From positions 1 through 36,295 of IMG/VR virus record IMGVR_UViG_3300032156_000040: a DNA stretch of 36,295 bases; one strand, given 5' to 3'. The position numbers were made by a program, and so were the translations under genes. Source of the stretch: a virus. The notes beneath the pieces are model-generated. The model saw nothing but the letters and a program-made list of their open reading frames with translations. It was not told the DNA's origin and made no database searches. This document shows positions 1 to 7,837 of this stretch, piece by piece (position 1 is the stretch's first letter; each line of letters starts with the position of its first letter).

Positions 1-1
1 A

Positions 2-292
2 GGCCTCAAGAAGTCCGGGCTGGCCCCGAACGCTCCCAGCTACGAAGACATCATCCGCGCGGTCGACCCGGAGTGTTTGCCGCACATGGAGTACACGGTC
101 TACTCAAGCCCCGGCGGACGGAACCTCGCCAACGCCACGGAGATCGCGCGGGCTATCGCTGCTACGAACCCGGACGAGACGACTATCAGGTCGGCCTGCG
201 GGTTGAAATACCGGTGGCTCCACGTGGAGATGCCGGGCCGCAAGTTCTGCATCTTTTACCACGAACCGGAGGGGGCGGCCAAAGATGCCTGA
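2..292 (+). CDS. Hypothetical phage protein, 5' truncated
   Basis: Open frame running in from the window edge and ending at TGA 290-292, giving the last 96 residues of a longer protein. A TTG at 77 is an internal possible start, but the frame is open upstream and its composition fits coding sequence. The C-terminal part contains a conserved-looking stretch (ACGLKYRWLHVEMPG, then KFCIFYHEPEG). I do not recognise the family and see no membrane segment or catalytic motif. The stop overlaps the ATG of the next gene at 285, which suggests translational coupling in an early-region operon. Confidence 0.6.
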   Translation, partial: GLKKSGLAPNAPSYEDIIRAVDPECLPHMEYTVYSSPGGRNLANATEIARAIAATNPDETTIRSACGLKYRWLHVEMPGRKFCIFYHEPEGAAKDA

Positions 293-755
293 GATCAAGC
301 CCGTCACCACCTGCGCCAGGTGCAGCCGCCGCCTCACGGATCCACAGTCGATCCTCCGGGGCATGGGCCCCGTCTGCTGGGGCCATTCCAAAGGCGACGT
401 ATTCGAGCGAGACCTCGAGGCCGCGCCCCAAGAGTGGGCCCGCCGCGAGGACTGCCTCCGCTCCGGAGGAGAGATCGACCTCGGGTGCAACTGGCGGTTC
501 GACCCGAGCACCCGGGAAGAGCCCTGCCTGCCCTGCCACATCCGCATCAGCCTGAGGCACATCGGCGGGGAGTTCGAGGCCTACGGGACGCTCCTGGACT
601 CGCACGAGTACGTGAGCCGGACCGAGGTCGTGTTCTGCAGATCCGAGGACCTCAAGACCGCCTACAGGGCCGCCGTCAACGCCGGCCCCAGGTGCGAGGC
701 CGAGGTCTACAGGCTTCAGAGAGCTGCCCGGCGGGCCCGCCGCCGGGCGGCGTGA
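285..755 (+). CDS. Zinc-ribbon phage protein (DUF6011-like N-terminus)
   Basis: 156 residues, ATG overlapping the preceding stop. The N-terminus has Cys10-x2-Cys13, then a GMGPVCWGH motif with Cys31 and His34, the pattern of the small DUF6011-type zinc-binding domain common in phage early regions. A second CxxC (CLPC) lies near residue 86, so two metal sites are possible. The C-terminus is basic (RRARRRAA). Probably a small nucleic-acid or protein-binding accessory factor; that role is inferred only from the zinc-ribbon look and the position upstream of recombination genes. No clear SD, consistent with coupling to the upstream gene. Confidence 0.7.
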   Translation: MPEIKPVTTCARCSRRLTDPQSILRGMGPVCWGHSKGDVFERDLEAAPQEWARREDCLRSGGEIDLGCNWRFDPSTREEPCLPCHIRISLRHIGGEFEAYGTLLDSHEYVSRTEVVFCRSEDLKTAYRAAVNAGPRCEAEVYRLQRAARRARRRAA

Positions 756-768
756 GGAGGGTCGAGTC

Positions 769-1122
769 ATGGCTACCGAAGTTGAAGTTTCCTATGCCCC
801 GGCGCAGCAGGGAGAGAAGAGCTACGTGATGGTCCGGGAGGGCGGCGAGGCCGTCGCATACGTCGTGGACGCGGGCGGGCGCCGGGAACTGCCGCACGTC
901 GTCCTTCATAGCCCTGACGGCTACGAATGGAGTTATGGAGGCAGCGGCCCGGCCGACCTGGCCAGGTCCATCCTGACGGACGCGGTGGGGCCGGAGCTCG
1001 CGGACCGTTGGTACCAGGCGTTCAAGTGGGAGTTCATCGCCAGGCTGCCCCGCGTGGGCGGAGTGATACCCCTCTCGCAGGTGAAGGTGTTCTTAAGGAT
1101 GAAGGGGGTGGCTCTGTCGTGA
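769..1122 (+). CDS. DUF6166-like phage protein
   Basis: 117 residues, ATG preceded by GAGGAGGG about 8 nt upstream. The central stretch EWSYGGSGPADLARSIL matches the glycine-rich signature I associate with the phage DUF6166 family, followed by a predicted helix ending in KWEFIARLP. Function of the family is unknown. The stop at 1122 overlaps the GTG of the next gene (GTGA), indicating coupled translation with the nuclease that follows. Confidence 0.7.
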   Translation: MATEVEVSYAPAQQGEKSYVMVREGGEAVAYVVDAGGRRELPHVVLHSPDGYEWSYGGSGPADLARSILTDAVGPELADRWYQAFKWEFIARLPRVGGVIPLSQVKVFLRMKGVALS

Positions 1123-1886
1123 GGAGCCGCAAGCCCCATTTCAGCGTGTCGGAATTGAAGTGCTACCTGACCTGCCCCGAGCAGTGGTACCACAGGTACG
1201 TCGTCAAGACGAAGAAGCCCATGCCGAGCGCGGTCGTGGAGGGCCTGGCATACGACGACGTCTTGAGCCACCTCCACAAGTCGCACCCGACCATGGAAGC
1301 CAGGCGGGCCTTCGTCAAAGGTAGCCCGCAGGCCATGAAGCAGACCGTCGAGGACGCCCTCAACCGGTTTGGCGACATCGAGTACGACGAGGGCGAGACG
1401 CGGGACGCGCTGATCGCCGACGTCTTGGACGCGGTGAACGTCTACCTCGCCAACTCGGACGACGAGCCCACCCTCGCGATCCAGGAGTGGTTCCACGTCG
1501 ACTTCGAGGGCCTGCCCTGGCAGTTCATCGGGGTGATGGACCGGATCCTCCAGGGGGTCGTCGTGGACAACAAGCTCTTCGGCAGGACCCCGACCCAGGA
1601 GGACGTCGATGAGGACCTCCAGCTCACGGCCTACGCCCTGGGCTACATGCACCAGCACGGATCCCTGCCTCAGAAGCTCCGCCTGGACTGCGTCATCAAG
1701 AACAAGGTCAAGAAATTCGTCCAGCTGGAGACGACCAGGACCCAGGCGGACGTCGACCGTTTCCTCAGGATCTTGGTGGCCGCGGCCAAGGCCATGAACG
1801 AAGGCCTGGTCATCCCGCGGCCGATCGGTTGGCAGTGCAAGAAGGCTGCCTGCCAGTACTGGCCGGAGTGCCATGAAAGGTGGTAG
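1119..1886 (+). CDS. PD-(D/E)XK nuclease, Cas4/RecB-like with probable Fe-S cysteines
   Basis: 255 residues from GTG 1119, chosen because SD GGGGGTGG lies 8 nt upstream and the codon overlaps the preceding stop; the frame is open further upstream but that part mirrors the previous gene. The start SVSELKCYLTCPEQWYHRY is typical of PDDEXK_1/RecB-like nucleases. Candidate catalytic residues are Glu41, Asp141 (GVMDRI), Asp150-x-Lys152 (VVDNK) and the Q168-x3-Y172 motif. One cysteine near the N-terminus (15 or 19) plus Cys240, Cys245 and Cys251 resemble the 4Fe-4S arrangement of Cas4 and AddB. Likely a DNA exonuclease acting with the annealing protein and helicase downstream. The cluster is inferred, not proven. 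Confidence 0.8.
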   Translation: MRSRKPHFSVSELKCYLTCPEQWYHRYVVKTKKPMPSAVVEGLAYDDVLSHLHKSHPTMEARRAFVKGSPQAMKQTVEDALNRFGDIEYDEGETRDALIADVLDAVNVYLANSDDEPTLAIQEWFHVDFEGLPWQFIGVMDRILQGVVVDNKLFGRTPTQEDVDEDLQLTAYALGYMHQHGSLPQKLRLDCVIKNKVKKFVQLETTRTQADVDRFLRILVAAAKAMNEGLVIPRPIGWQCKKAACQYWPECHERW

Positions 1887-1891
1887 AGACA

Positions 1892-2905
1892 GTGTCCGCG
1901 ATTGAGATCCAGCCCCAAGCCGTAGGCGGCGAGATCCAGAGCCTGTCGCCCGCCCAGTTCGCCAGGCGGCTCTCCGACATGAAGCTCAAGCTTGAGCTCA
2001 CCCGGCAATTCTTCTCCGAGGTCATGGTGAAGGACATGGACTTCGGTGTGATCCCGGGCACCAACGGGAAGCCGTCGCTCCTGAAGCCGGGCGCCGAGAG
2101 CCTCCTCGAGTTCTATGCCTACGCGGGCGTCATCAAGGAGCAGCAGGAGAAGAAGGACTACGACACCGGGTTCTACGACATCACCGTCATCATCCAGATC
2201 CTCGACAAGGCGACCGGCAGGATCGTGGCCGAGGGCGTCGGGTCGGCCAACGTCTACGAGGCGAGGTACAGGTACCGGTGGGTCTACAAGAACGAGATCC
2301 CCGTCGGCACCGACGTCGCCGGCCTCAAGACCAGGAAGTTCACCAGCAAGAAGAACGGCCAGGAGTACACCCAGTACCGCCTGGAGAACGACGACCTGTT
2401 CAGCCTGTGGAACACCGTCCTCAAGATGGCGAAGAAGCGAGCCCTCGTGGACGGCGCCCTCCAGGCCACCAGGTCGAGCGGCATCTTCACCCAGGACCTC
2501 GAGGACATGGAGGAGTGGATGGAGGGGGAGACCGCTGCCGCCCAGACCGGAGCGACCGCCGAAGGCGGGACTGCCGGCCAGGCTCAGACCAAGGCGCCCG
2601 TCAGGACGCCCCCGCCTCCTCCCAAGGTGACCAAACCCGCCGCAGTCCAGGGCAAGTCCCAGGACCAGGGGCAGAAGGCAGAGGCCTCGCAGCCCGTCGC
2701 CGGCAAGGTCGACTGGACCGCGTTCTGGTCGAAGATGCGCTCCATGAACGTGTCCAAGGACCAGGTCCATACCGAGGCCAGGTCGTTCTTCGACCTGCCG
2801 GAGTTGAAGTCGCTCACCGACGTCAAGGATCTCACCCAGGATCTCCTGGACGAGTTCGCGACGTACCTCGGCACCATCTTCCCGCCTCCTCCGGAGCAGG
2901 GCTAG
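1892..2905 (+). CDS. Probable phage recombination / ssDNA-annealing protein
   Basis: 337 residues. GTG 1892 is preferred over an in-frame GTG at 1880 because the latter lies inside the SD (AAAGGTGG, 1876-1883). Conserved-looking segments are DFGVIPGT, KPSLLKPGAE and VLKMAKKRALVDGAL, which I associate with a widespread phage family found beside exonucleases and sometimes linked to the Rad52/Erf-type annealing proteins; the fold assignment is uncertain. Residues about 210-260 are a Gln/Ala/Pro-rich linker, followed by a short C-terminal helical domain ending FPPPPEQG. Its place between a RecB-like nuclease and a helicase supports a role in homologous recombination. It could instead be a non-enzymatic ssDNA-binding partner. 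Confidence 0.6.
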   Translation: MSAIEIQPQAVGGEIQSLSPAQFARRLSDMKLKLELTRQFFSEVMVKDMDFGVIPGTNGKPSLLKPGAESLLEFYAYAGVIKEQQEKKDYDTGFYDITVIIQILDKATGRIVAEGVGSANVYEARYRYRWVYKNEIPVGTDVAGLKTRKFTSKKNGQEYTQYRLENDDLFSLWNTVLKMAKKRALVDGALQATRSSGIFTQDLEDMEEWMEGETAAAQTGATAEGGTAGQAQTKAPVRTPPPPPKVTKPAAVQGKSQDQGQKAEASQPVAGKVDWTAFWSKMRSMNVSKDQVHTEARSFFDLPELKSLTDVKDLTQDLLDEFATYLGTIFPPPPEQG

Positions 2906-2964
2906 ACGTGACGCCTCCCGGGGACGGGACGGCCCGCTCCCGTGGGGTATGAAAGGTGGTCGCA

Positions 2965-4884
2965 ATGGACCGTTCGACTCTGAACGACCAGCAGCGCGCC
3001 GCGGCCCTCCACGGGCCCGGCCCCGCTTGCGTCATAGCCGGCGCCGGCTCCGGGAAGACCCGGGTGCTGACGTACCGCATAGCCCGCCTCGTCGAGGACG
3101 GCGTCGACCCCGAGAGGATCCTGGCGGTGACTTTCACCCGCAAGGCCGCGGGGGAGATGCTCGACCGCCTCGGCGGGCTCGTGGGATCCTCGGTGGAGGC
3201 GCTCACGGTCGGGACGTTCCACTCGGTGTGCTACCGGGTCATCCGCGAGGAGTACAGGTACCTCGGCCGGGAGATCCCTTCGCCGGCTGAGGAGTACTGG
3301 CAGAAGAGGACCATCCGGGATATCCTGTCTCCCGACTGCATGAATTGGCACCTGGACCTGGCTTTCGCTATGGGCTTCATCTCGGCCCAGAAGAACAACC
3401 TCCTGGGGCCCAGGGATAAGCTCCTGATGCCCGAAGGGCGAGAGTTCGAGGAACAGCGCTTCAGGGACCTCTACCTCGAATACGAGTCCCGGAAGGCCGA
3501 AGAGAACCGCCTGGACTTCGACGACATGCTCCTTTGGTGCCACAGGCTCTTGGCCGAGAACCCGGACATAAGGGCCAAGTACCGGCGGCGGTGGCAGTGG
3601 CTCCTCGTGGACGAGTTCCAGGATACCAACCTCGCTCAGTACGCGATCCTGAGGCAGGTCGCGCCGCCCGAAAACAACCTCTTCGTGGTGGGGGACGACT
3701 ACCAGGCCATCTACGGCTGGCGCAACGCCGTCATCGACTTCATCCTGAACTTCGAGAAGGAATGGCCCGGCGCCCGCGTCTACCGCCTCGAAACCAACTA
3801 CCGGTCCACGGAGAACATCGTGGAGAGCTCCAACACCCTGATCCGCTTCAACGCCCGCCAGGCCAGGAAGGTGTGCAAGGCCATCCGCCCGCCGGCCAGG
3901 GACCCGGTGCTCCTTTCCTCCTCGAGCGAGGACGACGAGGGGCGCCAGGTCGCCGAGCGCGTCGTCAGCCTAGCCCTCCAGGGCCACAAGTACGGCGACA
4001 TGGCCGTCCTCTATCGAACCAACGCCCAGAGCCGCGCCCTCGAGGAGGCCCTGGTCCAGCGCAACGTTCCCTACGTGGTGTTCGGAGGCACAGGCTTCTA
4101 CGAGCGCAAGGAGGTCAAGGACGTCATCGCCTACGTCCGGGCGGCCCTCCGGAAGGACGACGACGCCTTCAGGAGGATCGTCAACGTGCCGTCCCGATAC
4201 CTGGGCAAGGCGTTCCTCGCGGGGCTCTTCTCCTGGGCGAGCGCCCGGGCGGAGTCTCTGGTGCACGCGCTGTGTTCGGGTCAGTGCGCGGTCACGCGGC
4301 AACGGAAGTGGGAGATGGGCGCGTTCCAGCTCGCCTCGGTCCTCACGGAAGTCGAAGCGCACCGCGACGACCCGCCGGCGGCGCTCGTCCGCCGGGTCCG
4401 GGACCTTACCAAGTACGACCGCTACCTCATCGAGGAGGAGGGCGGGGAAGAGGGGCCCGACAACGAGAAGGTCGAGAACCTCAACATGCTGGAGCAGGCG
4501 GCGTCACGGTTCGAGTCGGCGGAGGCCTTCTTGGAGTACGCATCAAGCATGTCCGGCCGCGACCAGGAGAACGGGCCCGACAGGGTCCAACTCATGACCC
4601 TCCACAAAGCCAAGGGCCTGGAGTTCCCCGTCGTGTTCCTGGCCGGCGTTTCCGAGGGGCTCCTCCCTCACAGGCGGTCGGTGGTCTACGGCCCCGATGG
4701 AAGCGTGATCCCCGAGAGCGTCGAGGAGGAGCGCCGCCTCATGTACGTGGGCATGACGCGGGCGATGGACCTCCTCCACGTGTCTTCTCCCGAGACCTAC
4801 ATGGGCAAGCCCACGGCGCCCAGCATGTTCCTAAGCGAGATCGCGGAGGTGACTCAGAGTGCAGATAGCCAAGCTGTCGATTAG
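2965..4884 (+). CDS. UvrD/Rep/PcrA-family superfamily 1 DNA helicase
   Basis: 639 residues from ATG 2965; the alternative GTG 2956 overlaps the SD AAAGGTGG and is rejected. The SF1A motifs appear in order: Q motif LNDQQRAA (6-13), Walker A GAGSGKT (26-32), Ia VTFTRKAA, Ib GTFHSV, II LLVDEFQDTN, III VVGDDYQAIYGWR, IV ETNYRS, V MTLHKAKGLEFPVVF and VI EEERRLMYVGMTRA. The protein ends soon after motif VI, so it lacks the long C-terminal tail of PcrA/UvrD (usual length over 700). An ATP-dependent 3'-5' translocase expected to unwind DNA in phage replication or recombination. It overlaps the next gene by 26 bp. Confidence 0.95.
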   Translation: MDRSTLNDQQRAAALHGPGPACVIAGAGSGKTRVLTYRIARLVEDGVDPERILAVTFTRKAAGEMLDRLGGLVGSSVEALTVGTFHSVCYRVIREEYRYLGREIPSPAEEYWQKRTIRDILSPDCMNWHLDLAFAMGFISAQKNNLLGPRDKLLMPEGREFEEQRFRDLYLEYESRKAEENRLDFDDMLLWCHRLLAENPDIRAKYRRRWQWLLVDEFQDTNLAQYAILRQVAPPENNLFVVGDDYQAIYGWRNAVIDFILNFEKEWPGARVYRLETNYRSTENIVESSNTLIRFNARQARKVCKAIRPPARDPVLLSSSSEDDEGRQVAERVVSLALQGHKYGDMAVLYRTNAQSRALEEALVQRNVPYVVFGGTGFYERKEVKDVIAYVRAALRKDDDAFRRIVNVPSRYLGKAFLAGLFSWASARAESLVHALCSGQCAVTRQRKWEMGAFQLASVLTEVEAHRDDPPAALVRRVRDLTKYDRYLIEEEGGEEGPDNEKVENLNMLEQAASRFESAEAFLEYASSMSGRDQENGPDRVQLMTLHKAKGLEFPVVFLAGVSEGLLPHRRSVVYGPDGSVIPESVEEERRLMYVGMTRAMDLLHVSSPETYMGKPTAPSMFLSEIAEVTQSADSQAVD

Positions 4885-6202
4885 GGACTTCCTCGGCATC
4901 GAGGCCCTGGAGTTCCAGCCGGGCAAGATCAACATGATCGAGGGCGGGAACGGCGAGGGGAAGTCGGCGGTGCTCGAGGCGATCGAGCAGGCCGTCACCA
5001 ACAAGAACAGACGCGTGCGTCTCGTCCGGGACGGAGCCAACAAGTACGTCATCCTGGTCGAGATGGACGACGAGACGACCATAAAGCGCCAGGGCACCGG
5101 CCCCGGGTCCGAGAACACCGTCGACGTGAAGACCGGCGGGATCCCCCGCAAGTCCCCCCAGGCGTGGCTCTCGTCGATCGCCGGCTCCTACTCCTTCAAC
5201 CCTGTGGACTTCATCCTGGAGAAACCCGAGAAGCAGGCGAAGATGCTGCTGGGGCTATTGCCCGTCCAGGTGGCGGAGGAAGAGGTCCGGGAGTGGCTGG
5301 GGTTTCTGCCCGCGGGCATCGACTACGACGCCCACGGTCTGGAGGTCTGCGACAAGCTCTACGACGTGGTCTACGAGATGCGCCGGCAGGCCGACGCCGA
5401 GGCGAAGGCCCTGGAAGCACAGCTCAGAGTGGAGAGCGCCAAGGTTCCCAGGGGCTTCGACGCCGAGACGTACCGGAACCTGAACCTCACCGACAAGTTC
5501 GACGAGCTCGGGCGGGCCCAGGCACACAACGCCGAGATCGAGCGCGTGAGGGACTCCATACCTGCCCTTGAGGCCCAGGCGCAGTCATGCGCCCAGAGGA
5601 ACGAGACCCTGCAGGTGCGGCTCGACGACCTGAAGCGGCAGATGGCCGACATCGTGAAGCAGATGGCGGCCAACAACCGGGAGGCCGACGCGCTGAGAGC
5701 CAAGGTGACCGAAACCCACGAGAAGCTCGCCGGCACGGAGCCCATCGACACCTCGTCCCTCCAGGAAGAGATCCGGACGTTCCAGGAGAACCAGCGCCTG
5801 GTCCACGTGAAAGACCACTGTGACGAGCTCAAGGATCAGCTGGCCCTGGCCGAAGAGACTGCCTCCGGCCTCGACGAGCGCTGCAAGATGCTCAAGCGGA
5901 AGCCCCAGGAGCTCATTGGCTCGGTCACGCTGCCCATCAAGGGTCTGGGTCTCGAGGATGGTCAGGTGACCATCAACGGCCTGCCGATCGTCAATCTCTC
6001 CACCTCCGAGCGTGTCCGTCTTGCCCTGGAGATAGCCCGGGCGAGCGCCGGGGAGCTCAAGGTCGTCTGCGTGGACGGCTTCGAGGCCCTCGATCCGGCG
6101 GCCCAGGCGGAGTTCATGCGCCAGGCGGAGGGTGACGGGTTCCAGTACTTCGTGACCCTACGGACGGAAGGCCCTCTTCAGGTCTCCATGATCCAGGACT
6201 GA
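4859..6202 (+). CDS. SbcC/Rad50/RecF-like SMC-family ATPase
   Basis: 447 residues, GTG 4859 with SD GGAGGTGA ending 6 nt upstream. The N-terminal lobe has Walker A GGNGEGKS (29-36). Residues about 185-350 form Q/A/E/K-rich coiled coil. The C-terminal lobe carries an ABC-signature-like LSTSERV (380-386, weaker than the usual LSGGE) and Walker B VVCVDGFE (402-409). At 447 residues it is far shorter than bacterial SbcC (about 1000), and no CxxC zinc hook is seen, so it is a compact phage version. No SbcD nuclease neighbour is present; the RecB-like nuclease at 1119 may serve instead. Likely binds DNA ends in recombination or repair. Confidence 0.88.
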   Translation: MQIAKLSIRDFLGIEALEFQPGKINMIEGGNGEGKSAVLEAIEQAVTNKNRRVRLVRDGANKYVILVEMDDETTIKRQGTGPGSENTVDVKTGGIPRKSPQAWLSSIAGSYSFNPVDFILEKPEKQAKMLLGLLPVQVAEEEVREWLGFLPAGIDYDAHGLEVCDKLYDVVYEMRRQADAEAKALEAQLRVESAKVPRGFDAETYRNLNLTDKFDELGRAQAHNAEIERVRDSIPALEAQAQSCAQRNETLQVRLDDLKRQMADIVKQMAANNREADALRAKVTETHEKLAGTEPIDTSSLQEEIRTFQENQRLVHVKDHCDELKDQLALAEETASGLDERCKMLKRKPQELIGSVTLPIKGLGLEDGQVTINGLPIVNLSTSERVRLALEIARASAGELKVVCVDGFEALDPAAQAEFMRQAEGDGFQYFVTLRTEGPLQVSMIQD

Positions 6203-6214
6203 GGGGTGGTCGAC

Positions 6215-6532
6215 GTGTTCGGATTCGGGCCCAGCAGCAGAAAACCGGCGTCACCGACCCCGGAGGAACTGGCGGAACGGGAAGTGTCGCAGGCCCTGGC
6301 CAGACTCGAGGCCGCCAGGAACCGGTTCAACGAGATCGCAGGCACCAAGGACCGCACCGAGGAGGTGGACCTGGTCATCCGGGACGAGGACATCGCCCGG
6401 TTTGCGCTCCGCGCGGCCATCAACCGGGCGGGCAACAGCCTCACCAGGGCCACGTCGCTCAGACTCCGGCAGTACTTCTGCACCCACGGGAAAAGGCTCC
6501 GACCCGAGTACCAGGTGGAGAGGGTTATGTGA
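6215..6532 (+). CDS. Small helical protein, DUF2508-like
   Basis: 105 residues. GTG 6215 is chosen because SD GGGGTGGT (6203-6210) covers the alternative in-frame GTG at 6206. After a Pro/Ser-rich start (FGFGPSSRKPASPTP) the protein is a two-helix segment with the pattern A-x2-RFNE then EVDLVIRDEDIARFALRAAI, loosely like DUF2508 family members of Bacillota phages; this is a weak match by eye. No enzyme motif. It closes the early recombination operon; a 270-bp region without a convincing gene follows. Confidence 0.5.
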   Translation: MFGFGPSSRKPASPTPEELAEREVSQALARLEAARNRFNEIAGTKDRTEEVDLVIRDEDIARFALRAAINRAGNSLTRATSLRLRQYFCTHGKRLRPEYQVERVM

Positions 6533-6615
6533 TAGGTACCCCGCGGACGATTCCGGCTTCGCCGGCGCGGGGTTCCAGATGGGCGGGGCAAGCCGACAGG
6601 GAGGAGGGGATCCGG

Positions 6616-6723
6616 ATGCTCAACCAGCGCAGCGTTATCACACGTGGAATAACGGGAGCTTCTGCTGTACGGGCGCCGTGGGGATCCCGGGCCCGGCGGC
6701 CCGGCGAAGCGCGAGAGGACTGA
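6616..6723 (+). CDS. Possible 35-residue peptide
   Basis: ATG 6616 stands 6 nt after a strong SD (AGGAGGGG, 6602-6609) and opens a 35-codon frame ending TGA 6721-6723. The peptide is Arg/Ala/Gly-rich (begins MLNQRSVITRGI) and has no recognisable family; the frame can be extended upstream to a GTG at 6529. Only the SD supports it. The parS-like site lies inside the frame, so coding and site function would be superimposed here. May be spurious. Confidence 0.25.
   Translation: MLNQRSVITRGITGASAVRAPWGSRARRPGEARED
6636..6651. promoter_or_regulatory. parS-like 16-bp site A
   Basis: TATCACACGTGGAATA. The CACGTG core and the right half match the parS pattern TGTTnCACGTGnAACA apart from the C at position 15, while the left half is degenerate. 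Identical in all 16 bases to site B at 11627-11642 inside the ParB-family gene. Candidate binding site for that protein or for host Spo0J/ParB. Confidence 0.55.
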
Positions 6724-6802
6724 GTCAGATGCAGGCTGCCCCGCCTGGTTCATGTTTGAACACCGCAGGCAACTGGGAAAGCGAGAGAGGAGAGAACGAA
6801 GT

Positions 6803-7177
6803 ATGGCACCGGTAGATCCTGTGAATCTGGAAGGTAAGCCCGATCCCCAGACGTGTCCCGAAGCGTACCAGGAACTCGTCCAGGAGCCCGAGATGACCAA
6901 GGGCGAAGCGCTCGTCAATGGCCTGAACCAGATAGACGAGGGGCTCAAGATGATCTCTGCTTTGGGCAACCGCTACGACCTGATCGCCACCATGGTTGGT
7001 TCGAAGACCAGCGCACAGAGGCTCCGAGATGTCATTCGCGGCAACAAGGTCCTGTACAACCTGGTCCTCAACATGGTGAAGGCCAAGAACAATCGCCTGG
7101 CCGCGGATACCGTCGAGAAGGTCGTCACCGACTTCCTGGACACCTTGTTCGACCTGTCGAGCCCGTACAGAGTGTGA
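6803..7177 (+). CDS. Hypothetical phage protein
   Basis: 124 residues from ATG 6803, chosen because AGGAGAG (6788-6794) sits 8 nt upstream; an in-frame ATG at 6752 lacks an SD. The sequence begins MAPVDPVNLEGKPDP and is mostly helical, with GNRYDLIATMVGSKTSAQRLRDVI followed by an Asn/Lys-rich helix. No known family, signal peptide or catalytic motif recognised. It ends 6 bp before a strong hairpin, so it is probably the last gene of its transcript. Confidence 0.6.
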   Translation: MAPVDPVNLEGKPDPQTCPEAYQELVQEPEMTKGEALVNGLNQIDEGLKMISALGNRYDLIATMVGSKTSAQRLRDVIRGNKVLYNLVLNMVKAKNNRLAADTVEKVVTDFLDTLFDLSSPYRV

Positions 7178-7183
7178 AGCCGT

Positions 7184-7221
7184 GGGGCGGGGTGTTGGCT
7201 GAGCATAAACCCCGTCCCTTT
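7184..7221 (+). terminator. Candidate intrinsic terminator
   Basis: GGGGCGGGGT (7184-7193) pairs with ACCCCGTCCC (7209-7218): 10 bp with one G-U, 15-nt loop, followed by only TTT. It lies directly after the stop at 7177. The short U-tract makes it a weak terminator; it may be an attenuator or an mRNA-stabilising stem. Confidence 0.5.
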
Positions 7222-7275
7222 GGGCTTGCGTTGCGTCGGCTCCGGATTCGAGCCCGGGCTACAGATGGAGGCGAT

Positions 7276-7557
7276 ATGAGAGGAGAGGTGGACGTGTTTG
7301 TGTCACAAGCAACCGCCGGGGTCACGCTCGGCCCTTGGGCCGGCGAGCCCGGGTACATATGTTGCCCGCGGGCGGAGAACATCCAAGCCCGCCCCGCGGA
7401 CTGGGAGTTGATCGAGTGCCCCGAGTGCGGAGCCGAATGCTATGTGACCCCGTTGGCCAGGGAGGCCGTGAACGTGCAGCCCCGGCTCAAGGCGGTCTGC
7501 ACCGCATGCGCTTTGAGGCTGGGCGCTCAGGCGAAGGCGGGTGAGGGGCGTGGATAG
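7276..7557 (+). CDS. Small zinc-ribbon protein
   Basis: 93 residues from ATG 7276 (GGAGG 5 nt upstream); GTG 7294 behind AGGAGAGG is an equally good start giving 87 residues. It contains CC near residue 29, CPEC-x3-C around residues 48-55 and C-x2-C near 74-77, a zinc-ribbon pattern. Function unknown, probably a small nucleic-acid or protein-binding accessory factor. The frame is open upstream for over 400 bp, but that part shadows the previous gene. The stop overlaps the next gene's start. Confidence 0.6.
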   Translation: MRGEVDVFVSQATAGVTLGPWAGEPGYICCPRAENIQARPADWELIECPECGAECYVTPLAREAVNVQPRLKAVCTACALRLGAQAKAGEGRG

Positions 7558-7837
7558 ACCCATCACACCCGAGCAGTACCTGGCGACCCAGGCCCAACTG
7601 CTCCTCATGGCCAGACTCGTCCAGCAGTGGGACCTGAACAGCTTCCTCCTAACCATCGCCACCGCGGACACTGTCGGGCCGTTCCTGGACCCCACGCAGT
7701 ACATGCGAGGCAGCAGGAACATGCACTTCATCGAGGACCTGGCCCGGGCTGCGGCGATGTTCCAGCAGTCGGTCAGGGAAGCCTGCGAGCGACACAAGGT
7801 TCAGTTGCCATCACCCGCAGAGGAGGAAAAGGCGTGA
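7541..7837 (+). CDS. Hypothetical phage protein
   Basis: 98 residues from GTG 7541; GTG 7550 in the same frame is also possible and neither has a strong SD, so translation is probably coupled to the upstream gene, which it overlaps. The protein is helical (TPEQYLATQAQLLLMARLVQQW) with an acidic end. No family recognised. It overlaps the ASCH-domain gene by 4 bp (start GTG 7834 inside the stop). Confidence 0.6.
   Translation: MRGVDRPITPEQYLATQAQLLLMARLVQQWDLNSFLLTIATADTVGPFLDPTQYMRGSRNMHFIEDLARAAAMFQQSVREACERHKVQLPSPAEEEKA

Larger units (their letters stand above)
6533..6802. other. 270-bp region with parS-like site and only a doubtful small gene
   Basis: No convincing gene fills this gap between the DUF2508-like gene and the 6803 gene. 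It contains a parS-like 16-mer (6636-6651), a doubtful 35-codon frame (6616-6723) and GC-rich self-complementary stretches around 6676-6710 (GGGATCCCGGGCCCGGCGGCC region). No clear -10/-35 promoter is visible. Confidence 0.5.

Noticed and set aside
1670-2965. Long minus-strand open frame (431 codons)
   Set aside because: Rich in Leu/Val/Gly/Arg with no motif; it mirrors the plus-strand recombination gene and arises from GC-rich codon bias.
3534-4868. 444-codon plus-strand frame inside the helicase gene
   Set aside because: Arg/Pro/Gly-rich out-of-frame reading; helicase motifs V and VI are in the other frame.
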